Source: Nematostella vectensis
Taxonomy: Eukaryota; Cnidaria; Anthozoa; Actiniaria; Edwardsiidae
Reading direction: 5' to 3'
DNA: 64,000 bases
NCBI RefSeq assembly: GCF_932526225.1
Contig: NC_064037.1
Location: 7,794,203 to 7,858,202 of the forward strand
Shown: positions 10,766 to 20,938 of the stretch, piece by piece
Layout: each line of letters opens with the position of its first letter
How positions within the stretch are numbered: position 1 is the stretch's first letter
Program-made: the position numbers and the translations under genes
Notes under the pieces: generated by a model
Told to the model about the DNA's origin: nothing
Database searches by the model: none
What the model saw: the letters and a program-made list of their open reading frames with translations, nothing else

Positions 10766-10859
10766 TCTTGGTCTGCATTAGAGAGCACAGTAAATGAGTC
10801 AACTCACATGAAGTCTCCTGACTCTTCTGGCTTATCACCTGCTGCCAAATTCTGAAGTG

Positions 10860-11503
10860 GCACTTCACAAAAACAACAAAAACCGGCGAGGTCGAGCAAT
10901 TATTTCGGGAGCTGGCTGGCAGCTGGCAGGCTTAAACCACAGTGCAAACAGATAAAGGCCATATATATTGACAACTGCTGTTTGCTGCGCGCAAAGTTGA
11001 ACCCGTTTTTTGATTATGAAAATTTGAAACTGGACATTTTCCACGCCATCAACCGTATTCCCCAGTACCATACCCCAGCGACATCCCTTAAAAACAATTA
11101 CTAAGGCAGTATCGAAATGTTTTTCGCATGCCAGGAGATTACGTCAAAGAAGGTCAAAAGCTACACCAAAGCCACAAAAATTAATCGCTAATCTTCTTTG
11201 TTTCAAACGCAACTGGTCGCGAATGCGTCACAACAAGCAGGTGATTTATAAAAAGAAGGTGAGAAGGTCATTGAGAACATTTAAAGTCACATGCGTAAAG
11301 GGTGCCTTTCAGGCATACCGCCTGGTTGCGGTACCAATAGGAACGAGCGCCTGCACAAGAAGCTGAATAAAATTACTAAACGAAATCGCTTGGGACTGCG
11401 ACTCGCTTATGGCATGTTCTTAAGAACATTTAATTCAATCAATGAAGTGCTACATAGCGAATTAAACACTAACAAAAGAAACTTTTGGATTTCCATCCCT
11501 TAA
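10860..11503 (+). pseudogene. transposase-like remnant downstream of the helicase
   Basis: One frame reads HIYIDNCCLLRAKLN and then LKLDIFHAINRIPQ (about 10960-11070). After a gap another frame reads KTITKAVSKCFSHARR and, after a change of frame near 11290, KGCLSGIPPGCGTNRNERLH followed by KNRLGLRLAYGMFLRTFNS-like sequence to 11503. I remember the DNCC...KLDLFHA and IPPGxGTNRNERLH blocks from large uncharacterised RNase-H-like transposase proteins in animal genomes, but cannot name the superfamily. The piece follows the RecQ pseudogene by about 100 bp on the same strand. Confidence is moderate that it is transposon-derived and low for its family. Confidence 0.45.
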
Positions 11504-12232
11504 TATTAGTCTGTCGGACACCAACAAAAACACCAACAACAGTATGGAATCTCACTTTAACCTTTTTACAACATCTGCGAATTTGTTTAAACGAGCTGAA
11601 CTATTAGATCAACTGTCAAAGTATGGCAAGCCATGGCCATCATGGCAGTGTATGCCAAACATTGCCATAGTGTGCCATACTCAAAGTATTTATTTTGTAA
11701 ATTTTGAATAATAATGACTACCATATGACTACGAATATATGCGACAAGAATGCCATTAGTTCTGTCAGGGTTGACAGCGGATGTAAGAAAGTGATTGGAT
11801 ATTGTCCTTTGGACAAACTGCCAAGGCTTGCCAGGGCCACAAGGGAGGAAACTGTAAAGTATTTGAACTTGTACTGTTTGATGAGATGCTTCATGAGTGA
11901 ACGTCAGTTCAAATATGAGGCGATAATGGTAATAGTCAAAAAAGGCCCTTCGGAAAGGACATACTCTAAAAACAGTACACCAGTAAGCTGCCATATTCTC
12001 ATATACTCCTGTGGACTGACCATTGAAGCCTGGGCACGAGAGGTGTGCCCGGGGTGTGAGATGAAGTCCGCCATCTTGCAAAAAAGGATCTCTAGTGTGT
12101 TTTACGTTTTAGTGGCCTGAAATATTGGCCACATTTAGCACCCTTGGTGAGAGGGGTGCAGAAGGATCATTCGCAGAGATGGCGGAAGGATTTGATGCTT
12201 TGGAGAGAGGTAAATTTGTGCCGCCTGGAAGT
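11504..12232. other. unrecognised sequence
   Basis: Open frames occur on both strands (for example 11704-12120 on +), but neither shows a domain, and they overlap each other. A run reading MAEGFDALERGKF at 12178 leads into the site of the MITE and may be the untranslated leader or a small ORF of the gag-like element that follows. Confidence 0.3.
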
Positions 12233-12242
12233 CCAGATTAGG

Positions 12243-12992
12243 GCTGATCCTCGGTGTAAGAACCTCACAACTGAAGTCACAAGTTTACGATCGCCATGTT
12301 GTCTTTCCTACCGCAGTCCAAAATACACAGGAATACCAACAAGTGAGAAATTACTTTTCTCTAACATTTATTTTCGTTTTTTTTTCACGCAATACTTTAC
12401 ATGAAAACAATTAGCATTTGATACTATAACCTTTTTTAAGACGGGGTATCGCCTTTTTAAGATACAATATTAAATGATTTGATTAGTTTTACACAACGTA
12501 CGGGGTCGACTGATGCCGCCATCTTGGCCACACAGGCAGACCGAAAAACGCGGCCTCGACGACCCGATCGATCCATCGGCCCAGCGATCCATCGACCCAG
12601 AGCGATCCATCGACCCAGAGATATCGACCCAGATATTCATCGGCCTAGCGATCCATTGGCCCAGCGATCCATCGACACAGATATTCATAGGCCTAGCGAT
12701 CCATTGGCCCAGCGATCCATCGATCCAGCGATCCATCGACCCAGCTATTCATCGGCCTAGCGATCCATCGACCCAGCGAAGCATCGACCCAGTGATGCAT
12801 CGACCCAGCGATCCATCGGGCCGATGGATCCAACGGTCTAGCGATTTAAAGATATGCGGATCTAGCGTTGCATCGAGTCAGTTTCTCCTGAGATAAATTA
12901 TGCAGTTGAGGTATTGATATAACATGTTATCAGCATAAACACTGTTAGTGGCTTGTGACGTCAGTTGTGAGGTTCTTACACCGAGGTAAAGC
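12243..12992. mobile_element. Mutator-like MITE with 10-bp target duplication
   Basis: Terminal inverted repeats of 41 bp occupy 12243-12283 and 12952-12992. Both contain CCTCGGTGTAAGAACCTCAC followed by AACTGA[A/C]GTCACAAG and differ at only a few positions near the tip. The 10-mer CCAGATTAGG lies directly outside each end (12233-12242 and 12993-13002), a clean target-site duplication. A 750-bp non-autonomous element with long TIRs and a 9-10 bp duplication fits the Mutator group. It has no coding capacity; its middle is the 16-bp minisatellite at 12560-12835. Removing it restores continuous sequence in the gag-like element. Confidence 0.85.
12560..12835 (+). repeat. minisatellite, 13-16 bp unit, inside the MITE
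   Basis: About 17 copies of a unit close to AGCGATCCATCGACCC with variants (GGCCC, CACAG, GGCCT). ORFs on both strands here are repeat translations only. Confidence 0.9.
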
Positions 12993-13011
12993 CCAGATTA
13001 GGCAATGGACC

Positions 13012-13745
13012 TCTACCCGCTCGACGAAACTCGTGACAAAGTGGTTTCCCTACGCCGTCAAGTAGCGGTTTTGCAATGATTAGAAATGCAAGAGGTAAGG
13101 TCAGGAAAGAAACAGAACTTAATAAGACATCAAATGAAGGTAGCCCAAACATTCGCCTGGAGGGAATCAGCTATCAACGTGTCAGACTGGGCGAGGGACA
13201 TAGACTATGTAGTTCGCACATGTGGTGTGGTGAATAATAACACTGAAGCCCTAGACTTGATTGAGAGATATGTAAAAGGGCAGGCCGCAAAAGTGTTTCG
13301 GGAAGAGAAAAATAAAAGAGAGAATTACAAGGTATTGGAGAGATTACAGGCTTCATTTGGGGGGGGTGGGGGGGTTGGATATCAAGAAGCAGATCCATTG
13401 CAAGTATTTTACAGTAGGAAACAAGGGACAGAAGAGACCCCATTAGATTTCTTTATCGCACTGGCTGAACTGTTGATCATTGCAGAACAGAAGAGGGGTC
13501 AAACCTAACGTCACTTCCGTTACCACCAGCCATTGTTGTAACCACGTTACTTCCGTTACCACCACCCAGTGTTGTCACCACGTCACTTCCGTTACCACAA
13601 CCCAGTGTTGTCACCACGTCACTTCCGTTACCACCACCTAGTGTTACCACTATATCAGTTCCTGTACAATTACCCACTTGCAGTACCATCAGCTTTCATG
13701 CAAACACACAAAAAGCCAGGTGGACCTTCAAGAAGTAATCTAGTA
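13012..13745 (+). pseudogene. gag-like retroelement fragment
   Basis: The main frame (13086-13508, 140 residues) contains DWARDIDYVVRTCGVVNN, LIERYVKGQAAKVFREEKNK and QVFYSRKQGTEETPLDFFIA, a capsid-like pattern as seen in gag proteins and the gag-derived PNMA-type genes. Upstream, MDLYPLDETRDKVVSLRRQV starts at 13004 but hits stops at 13076. After 13508 a shifted frame encodes a proline-rich 12-residue repeat. No protease, RT or integrase follows. I call it a truncated LTR-retroelement remnant. The TSD of the MITE lies just before it, so the MITE inserted into this element. Confidence 0.45.
13505..13665 (+). repeat. 36-bp tandem repeat
   Basis: Four copies of a 36-bp unit containing CACTTCCGTTACCACCACCC and CAGTGTTGTCACCACGT. 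The unit is a multiple of three and reads as TSLPLPPPSVVT in one frame, in keeping with a proline-rich tail of the gag-like ORF. Confidence 0.85.
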
Positions 13746-16485
13746 AAATAGTCAGAGAAAGACTATGTATATATTTTTTGTCAAACAACATCCAATCAAG
13801 AAGTAATTATGGCACAGACAAACCAGGCAAACTCTAGAAAATGTTCAAGTCCAAGAAAACCAAAAGTTAGCACGTTTCTAATCGCCTAAGGTCTCTCTAC
13901 TTTCGACGCTACCAACAAAAAAATGAGGAAAAAAACAAAATAATGGTGTATATCCCTTATTTGAAAATAGGTTTTTCACATTCGAATTTGCTTCATCGAT
14001 TTTGCTGTTCAATGGGTAAAAGAATACAGTTGGATATATATGTAGCTGCTTGCGTGAGATCCGGCATTGTTTGCACCTTTATTTGCTATTTTGTATACTA
14101 TATCTATCATGTTAATGTCGATTCGTTGTTAGCCATAACAAAATGAAAATATTTGCCAAAATAATCAAGCTCCATTGCAATGCACACCAACATTACAAAG
14201 CAAAGCGTGATTAAAAAGCAATGCGCATGCTCCGATTTTTTATCTGTGCATGGATCTAGAGATATATTATTAAGGTAGCCGATCTACCCATTGTATTTTT
14301 CTACTTAACGTGGCATCTTAAATACATATATCTAATATTAGTTATACACATTATCTGTTTTAGTTTTGTACATGAGGCATCTTTCCGCCTGTTTTATTTA
14401 TTATAAATTCAATTGTAAACTATCAACATTTTTATTTTATTTCTCTCTTGATGTTAGCCTGTACTTAGCTAAAGAAGATAAGAAGCGCAATTGAGTTGGA
14501 AAATGCACCTTCTACAAACGAACTAACGTTTATTTCGAAATTCATTAAACTAAAAAGGCAAAGGAAAGACTTTTTGTCCTATTTTCAAGAAAGCTTATTC
14601 AAGAAAGCAAAGGATGAGGAAATGGAGGTACAAGTTAACTGGCAGGATGGCAGTTTAACTTCTTCAAAATTCACGCAGTTTTCCCTAACAACAGCTTGAG
14701 TAAGATGATGCTGTGTGGAGGATATGCCGGGAGGGTACATAGCAACAACTTCAAGGAATATAAATAAATCAAACAGTTATACTGTATAAATTAAACAGCT
14801 ATGTTGACAAAAAAGAAATTTCTTGCTGTGGTGTCAATTTAATGTTCTTGTGCCAAAAAAATAGCAAAAAGTGTGGATATTTTTCAGAAGGGTTACTTGT
14901 AGGGGAAAAAGAAATCACTTCTGTATCTTGAACAGAGGTCATTTAAACTTTTAATATGTGGCGCCCTTCCCCACACTGATGACTAGCGCTTACTAGGAAT
15001 TCCTTGTTCAAAATAAGAAAAAAATGAATGATCTATTCACAGATCCGTCCCTTCACATCAACAACGGATTTTTTATCCAGATAACTCAGGGGAGTCAATC
15101 TCAACAGGGGATATTTCAGATGGTAAGACAACTAGTCTATAACAACAAGAGAATAATAGTGGTACATCCACAGTAAAAGAGAGGAGGAATCTGTTAAATT
15201 TTAAATTGTTAAACTTACAGGACACAAGCAAAATCAATTAAATGATGTATTTTTTTTCCAAAATACTATGATTGCTCTGCAAACTTTACAGGCAATTTTG
15301 GAAGTGACTTTCCAAAAGTATGTGCTGTTTTCAAAAGACCAGGATCACACAAACAATGTATATCTGCAAAGGAATACAGTGAATATCTTTGTTTATTCTG
15401 AATCTTTCCCATTATACTTCCTCGACAAAGTTCTCCCACAATGCATTTGTTCGACCAGGTTGAATCCCCAAACTCAATGGCATAAACAAAGAAAAATTCC
15501 AGATACATATGGACGTGAGTAATGAGTAATGAAATGAGGCAGGAACTGTCAAAATCTAGTGTAATGGTTGACAACGAGTTAAGTAATAACATGCCATGTC
15601 ATGACATACATCATTTCATTATTTCTTAGTTTCAGAAATATTTATTTTGTAAATTTGGACTAGAAACGACTTTTTAACTCTTGTTTTTAATTACTTACTT
15701 GTTGTTAATTATAGTATCTATTTAGATATATACATTTACAGTACTTGACAGGGGGTTGAAAAAAATAATGTTGTGGTTAGACCTGTCATCAACAGGAAAT
15801 CTAAGAAATGGAATTCTGTGGGGGACATACTTAAACAAGAAAAAAAACAATGGTAACTCCAATGGGATAGAGGAGAAAATGTGAAAAAGTACTCATTGGA
15901 ATAAAGAGATAAGGACTGCCAGACAAAAAAGGAGAAGGGCAAATACTAAGACCCCTGGCATGGAAGTCTCAACTGCAGGGCTTCTCCACAAATCAAAATG
16001 TCAGACCCAGTAGCGCTTGTTAGTATAACTTCGGCTTTTCTGCCTTCTGCTGGCCAGCAATCCACATTGCTCGTTTGTACCGGAATGGTGTTCATACACA
16101 AAGGATGTACAAGCCACCAAGTTTGTGTTTTATAAGTTGAGGGAACACTTGAAAGTCAGAGGCTTAAGAAGCAAAAATTAGTCTGAATTTATTACCTCAC
16201 CAAGCCTTCAAGGCAATTAAGATAGGCTGAGAGGGTCAACAGAGGCAAAGCTTTAGAGAATAACTGGGGACCTCCCCACAGCAGTTCAGAAACCATCACC
16301 ATTCCCATTCATGTTCAATGTCCTGTCTCTACCCATCAAAAGAAATTTGACGAATGCCTTAAGTAATGGTCCAGCTAAGAGGTAAAAGGTGATTTTCTGT
16401 ATAATCTTTACAATGAAAAGTGAATGTGTATTATTAGTGGTAACTTCTTGACCACAAGCAAAATTAATTGGCACTTTTCACTGTA
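13746..16485. other. gene-free interval
   Basis: AT-rich sequence with short ORFs only. The frame at 14496-14699 (67 residues) shows no domain. No RNA gene or clear transposon end was found. Confidence 0.45.
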
Positions 16486-16489
16486 CTCC

Positions 16490-16895
16490 TTGCGACGGGA
16501 ATACATGGGAGCACAGGGGAATACACAGGAGTACAGGGGAGTACATAGGAATACATGGGAGCACAGGGGAATACACAGGAGTACAGGGGAGTACATAGGA
16601 ATACATGGGAGCACAGGGGAATACATTGCAGTACATGGGAGAACAGGGGAGTATATGGGAGCACAGGAGAGTACTGGGAGCACATGGGAATACAGTGGAG
16701 CACAGGGAATACATTGGAGGACAGGGGAATACAGGGGAGGACAGAGGAATACAGTGGAGCACAGGGGAATACAAAGGATCACAGGGAATACATGGGAGGA
16801 CAGGGGAATGCATGGGTATACATGGGAGGACAGGGGAATACATCGGATCACACAGGAATACATGGGATCACAGGGGAATACATGGGAGGACATGA
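16490..16895 (+). repeat. 10-bp-periodic minisatellite
   Basis: About 40 decamers of the types GGGAATACAT, GGGAGCACAG and GGGAGTACAT, often paired into 20- and 60-bp units. Apparent ORFs on both strands arise because the 10-bp period keeps frames open. Confidence 0.92.
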
Positions 16896-16899
16896 AGTA

Positions 16900-17580
16900 A
16901 ATGAGCCACACCATTTTTCATGTGTTGATACATTTAGGAAGAGCCTCAACAGAGCCCCTTTTTAATCTTAAAATATTAAAGTATTTTATTATTATCTAAA
17001 ATAATAATAGTGTATTATGAATAGCACCCATGAATAAAAAATAACAGAAACTAGCATGCCCATCAGGGTATCGTAAGGTATCGTATATAAACCAAATATC
17101 CTGTGAGAACTCCTAGTATATTGTCCAGGATATCCAGAGGATACCTGATATCCTGAGGATACCTATTTTCCCGCTGCCAATCACAAAATATCCAAAACCT
17201 AGTGAAACTAGCTAGTAAGTTGGTTGATAACCTTAGGCTTAATTATCGTTTTGAGTCTTCTGTACAATATCCTTCTTGATAAATTGACGGTAGAACAACA
17301 GCTTGGTTCAATTTGTAGAAATTAGTTGCTGTAATTTTAGCTGTGTATGCATCCTATCCAAGATGAAAGCGATAATACTACCATTGCGACTGTGCGCTTA
17401 TTAAAACATACGTGATTTTACCTTGAGATGTCTTGTACTTCTTAGAAAGGTCGGTTTATGAAGGTACGGAGGGGCAATGTGATGCATTCTTGCCCAACCG
17501 AAGGCCGAGTCGAAGAGCGCTACTGGGTCCGATATTCTGATTTGTCGAAAATACATAATGGCGGCAATTCTGTGTTAGAC
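16900..17580. other. gene-free interval before ZMAT5
   Basis: It includes a cluster of TATCCTG/AGGATA repeats near 17085-17170 (ATATCCTGTGAG, GGATATCCAGAGGATACC). The remainder is without recognised features. Confidence 0.4.
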
Positions 17581-17583
17581 GCC

Positions 17584-17763
17584 ATATTGAAAATTACCCA
17601 GAAGACCCTGGGAACGAGGTTGCTCAGCCTGTGGTTTGACAATGGACCTAGGTCTCTAAGTTTTGCACGTCCAACATGGCGGCGGGCAAAGAGAGACGGC
17701 TCACTAATAACTGAAAAACTACACTATAAACTGATAACTTCACCAATATGATAATGTGTTGAA
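17584..17763 (+). promoter_or_regulatory. ZMAT5 promoter/5' UTR with a shared 34-bp motif
   Basis: Positions 17584-17617 carry ATATTGAAAATTACCCAGAA followed by GACCCTGGGAACGA. The same 34 bases occur, inverted and with one or two differences, at 24559-24592 between the SR-protein and methyltransferase genes. The core CCCAGAAGACCCTGGG is an interrupted palindrome. An ATGGCGGCGG stretch follows at 17675. The position, 150-180 bp before the ATG, suggests a promoter element or a promoter-targeting repeat. Confidence 0.45.
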
Positions 17764-19798
17764 ATGGGGAAGCGCTACTATTGCGACTTCTGTGACCGAT
17801 CGTTCGCTGATTCCCCTCAAAATCGCAAAAAGCACAATAATGGGGTCCAACACCAGAGAAATCGCAAGCTTCATTACGACTCTTTCAAAGGTAAGCTGTC
17901 TTCTTCCTTTTAGACAAGTTCGCCTTTTTTCCCTTCCCGTTTGTACACACGGCTCCATTTGTGTTTGCTGAAGTAAAGTTGTTATACTCCAGATCCAGCA
18001 GAACTTTTGGCGGAAGAATCCAGTAAACCTCCTTGTAAAAAGTTCTTCAGCACAGGTAAGCTTTTAAGCTTATTATATTAAAAGTATATACAATACTCCA
18101 TCATGGTTACTGATAATAGCCAGGATGGAAATTTCCAGACCTGTATATGTTTTTACTTACAGTTGTTTTTATTTTAATTATTTTTTGATATTGCAATCTC
18201 AATCTCATTTGGAATACAATAGTTGCATTTAAACATACAGTATGTAGACTATGTTACTGCTGCTACATAACCACATAAGGCTTAATAGTCTTTACACAAA
18301 AAAATTGTATCACATACTATTTTTTTTCAGTCTGACTATGATTACAAATATTGTTATCATGGAGGCACATTTATAGTAATCACTTTATGTTTTCACTATA
18401 AAGGATTCCTAGTTATACATAACATTTGCATGGTAGAAATGAGATAAAATCCATGTAACACAACTGTTAATGACCAGCTAATGGACCAAAAAATATGGCA
18501 TTGAAAGAAATGCCATACAATGTAAAATGCTCAATGGGCTATTCAACATTTATGTAAGTAGCGTCTTCATAAAACTATATTTTTTAGATGATTCCATCCG
18601 CCCAAATATGCAACAGTAGTAATACAAAAACACAACCATTGTTAGTTAACAAGGGAATGAGTAGATGGCCACATTCTTATTGACATATATATTCTCAACT
18701 TTCACAGCATATCACTACTTTATCTTGTATTTTTATTTGTTTAAAAAATTTTTATCCCAAAGGTACCTGCGCATTTGGCCCAAACTGCAGATATTCCCAC
18801 ACAAACCCAGAAATGTTACTCGCAGCCCAAGGTAATTGTGATCCAAGCAGCAGCCGGCTGATACCCTGAGAGTACCATTTATGTGCTGTGGTTATTATGA
18901 ATGAACACATGACCATTATGTAGTATCCATAATAGCAAGAGTCTGAAATAATGGGAGTAGTTTAAAGCCCACAATAATTGCTTGAATAAGCAGTTCGCTT
19001 GAATTAGTGCCTCCACCAAATAAGTGCCCTGCCTAAAAGTGTTGTACTTCATAGAATCCGATAATGAGAGGAGCTGTTCATTCGAGGGAAGTTAAGAAAA
19101 CTGACAGTACTACAAACAAAATTTTTTTTTCATTGAAAGCGTGTTTTGATGTGGTTCTGGAAGAATTTATAAACCTTGTCTGTATGTTACGTAAAAAAAA
19201 ACAATTTTTATTCCGAGAAAAAAAACGGATGTTGAAAGAAGCAAGTAGCCAAATAAATACCATGCATGGGGTATGAAAAATAGAATTAGCACAGCTGTAT
19301 TTATTTAAGCAATTTACAGTATCTTTGTAGCTTGACCCTGTTCCTATTTCACTATACTGTTATCAAGACATGGTAAAACACATCATTACAAAACACTCAC
19401 CACCCGCCCTGATGCTAAAGTATTTGGTTTTGTTATGGCAAGGCAGCCCTATTGATACTTACAATCTTTGACCAACTCGAGAACCCTCCTTCTTTGAAGA
19501 TAAGCAAGATGCCTAATTTCCTGCTGTTAGATTATATCAATTTTGTTCTCTTGCTATAACAGCTGAAAAAGATGCTGCAAGGCAGAGGGATACTGGTCCA
19601 AGTGTAGAGGATTGGATTTCTAGGTGGAAAAAGCGGCGTAGAATAAGAGAGGAGAAAGACAAAGTAACCACTGAGCAGGATGAGATGCCTGTGTACACAC
19701 TACCACTGGGACTGCCTCCTGTATACCTGCTTCCACCATCATTAAGACCCCCTCCCCCTGGTGGCTATGCCCAACTCCCAGGGGTGGGGTGGGGGTAG
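17764..19798 (+). CDS. ZMAT5: ZMAT5, U11/U12 snRNP 20 kDa zinc-finger protein
   Basis: Four exons, 17764-17890, 17993-18055, 18763-18831 and 19563-19798, all with GT-AG introns and matching phases, give 164 residues (the human protein is about 170). The start [14 protein letters not shown] forms a U1-type C2H2 finger (C7, C10, H24, H30). A CCCH finger follows with exact C-x8-C-x5-C-x3-H spacing (C57, C66, C72, H76). The middle is charged ([13 protein letters not shown]) and the end [15 protein letters not shown] matches the family's proline-rich tail. Known role: a component of the U11/U12 di-snRNP that recognises minor-class (U12) introns in the nucleus. The last coding segment is partly duplicated in the 3' UTR. 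The poly(A) signal is at 20157. Confidence 0.93.
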
Positions 19799-20035
19799 AC
19801 TTGGTAACTGTGTACACACTACCACTGGGAAAGCCTCCTGTATATACCTGCTTCCACCATCATTAAGACCCCCTCCCTTTGGTGGCAAGACTAGGAAATT
19901 GTGTATGACACTACTAGCAGGTCTGCCTCCTTTTTTATCTCTTTTGGGGATAACACCTAACTCCCAGGGGTGGAGCGAGGGTAGACTTAGTTACTTAAGT
20001 ACAACACCACAGCTGGACATCAGCAGAAATGCCAC
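19683..20035 (+). repeat. tandem copies of the ZMAT5 terminal coding segment in its 3' UTR
   Basis: The coding segment with GTGTACACACTACCACTGGG, CTTCCACCATCATTAAGACC and CCCAGGGGTGGGGTGGGGGT (19687-19796) is followed by a second, shortened copy (19808-19885: same start, then the CTTCCACCATCATTAAGACC block) and a third, more diverged one (19895-19990, with CTAACTCCCAGGGGTGGAGC). The later copies lie after the stop codon, so they are untranslated unless the stop is read through or splicing changes. Confidence 0.85.
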
Positions 20036-20156
20036 AGGGGAACTTTTCTATTAAATAGACTAGCTAATTCCCGGGGGTGACTGCTGAATAAGGTTTTCAC
20101 TGTACTCTTGTTTCACGATGTTTTCTCATAGCACCACTACCACAATTGTAAAACAC

Positions 20157-20162
20157 AATAAA
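20157..20162 (+). terminator. poly(A) signal of ZMAT5
   Basis: AATAAA about 360 bp after the ZMAT5 stop. A second candidate lies about 55 bp further on. Confidence 0.55.
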
Positions 20163-20938
20163 TTGCTCAAAGTATGCTTCAAAAAATGCTTCAATATCAA
20201 TGAGTTCTAAAATAAATTATGCCAACCTTTTTTATACTGTCTCTGTGTGAATTTTTTTCTTATGGGTGTGTGCGAGTTGATCTGACCTTTGGCTGTTCAA
20301 GAAAGTTCTATGGTGTTTTGGTGTTGAGACAGAAAATGGTCCACTAGAATGGGTAAACAACCCCTCCCCTCCCCTCAAAATCCTGGCAATGGGCCTGTAT
20401 AAATTTAAAATGTTCTATCAGGATCTTTTTGTTTGCAGCATAAAACTCTCAGCTATTTTTGTAGGGTTTGGCTAACAAAAAGGAGCAGATTCCCTGCAAC
20501 CACCCCATGCAATGGGAAGACTTTTTATCTAATACCACTTTTACCAAATTCCAGAAAAAGCATTACAGTAGTTCACAATCAGTCATTTAATGTTATCTTT
20601 AGTGAAACATACGTTACCCTTGGCTTACTAATAAACACACATAAGTGCTAGTATATAAAACTTGATCTAGCTACATCCTTAACCTTGAGCAAAAAGGGAA
20701 CATTAACAAGGAAAACTCTGGGAGACAAAAATAACAAAAATCTGATTTATAGCTCTGTGCTATGTTCAATCTGTTTTCTACCTAACAGACCATTGGGGTT
20801 ACAGATGACCACCACTTTGTGGTGCCAGGAATGATCACACATGCATCGAAGAAAAGAATACGTGTTGGAATAACGTTGGGTTAAGTTGTTGCTAACATTT
20901 CCAACAATCTTAACCTAAACATACTATAACATGCCAAG

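Noticed and set aside
11587-12120. Overlapping frames of 164 (-) and 138 (+) residues
   Set aside because: Neither shows a domain or splice context, and each is the other's antisense; no support for a gene.
12479-12896. Frames of 88-127 residues on both strands
   Set aside because: Translations of the minisatellite within the Mutator-like MITE.
16408-16965. Overlapping frames of up to 168 residues on both strands
   Set aside because: By-products of the 10-bp minisatellite, which has few stops in any frame.
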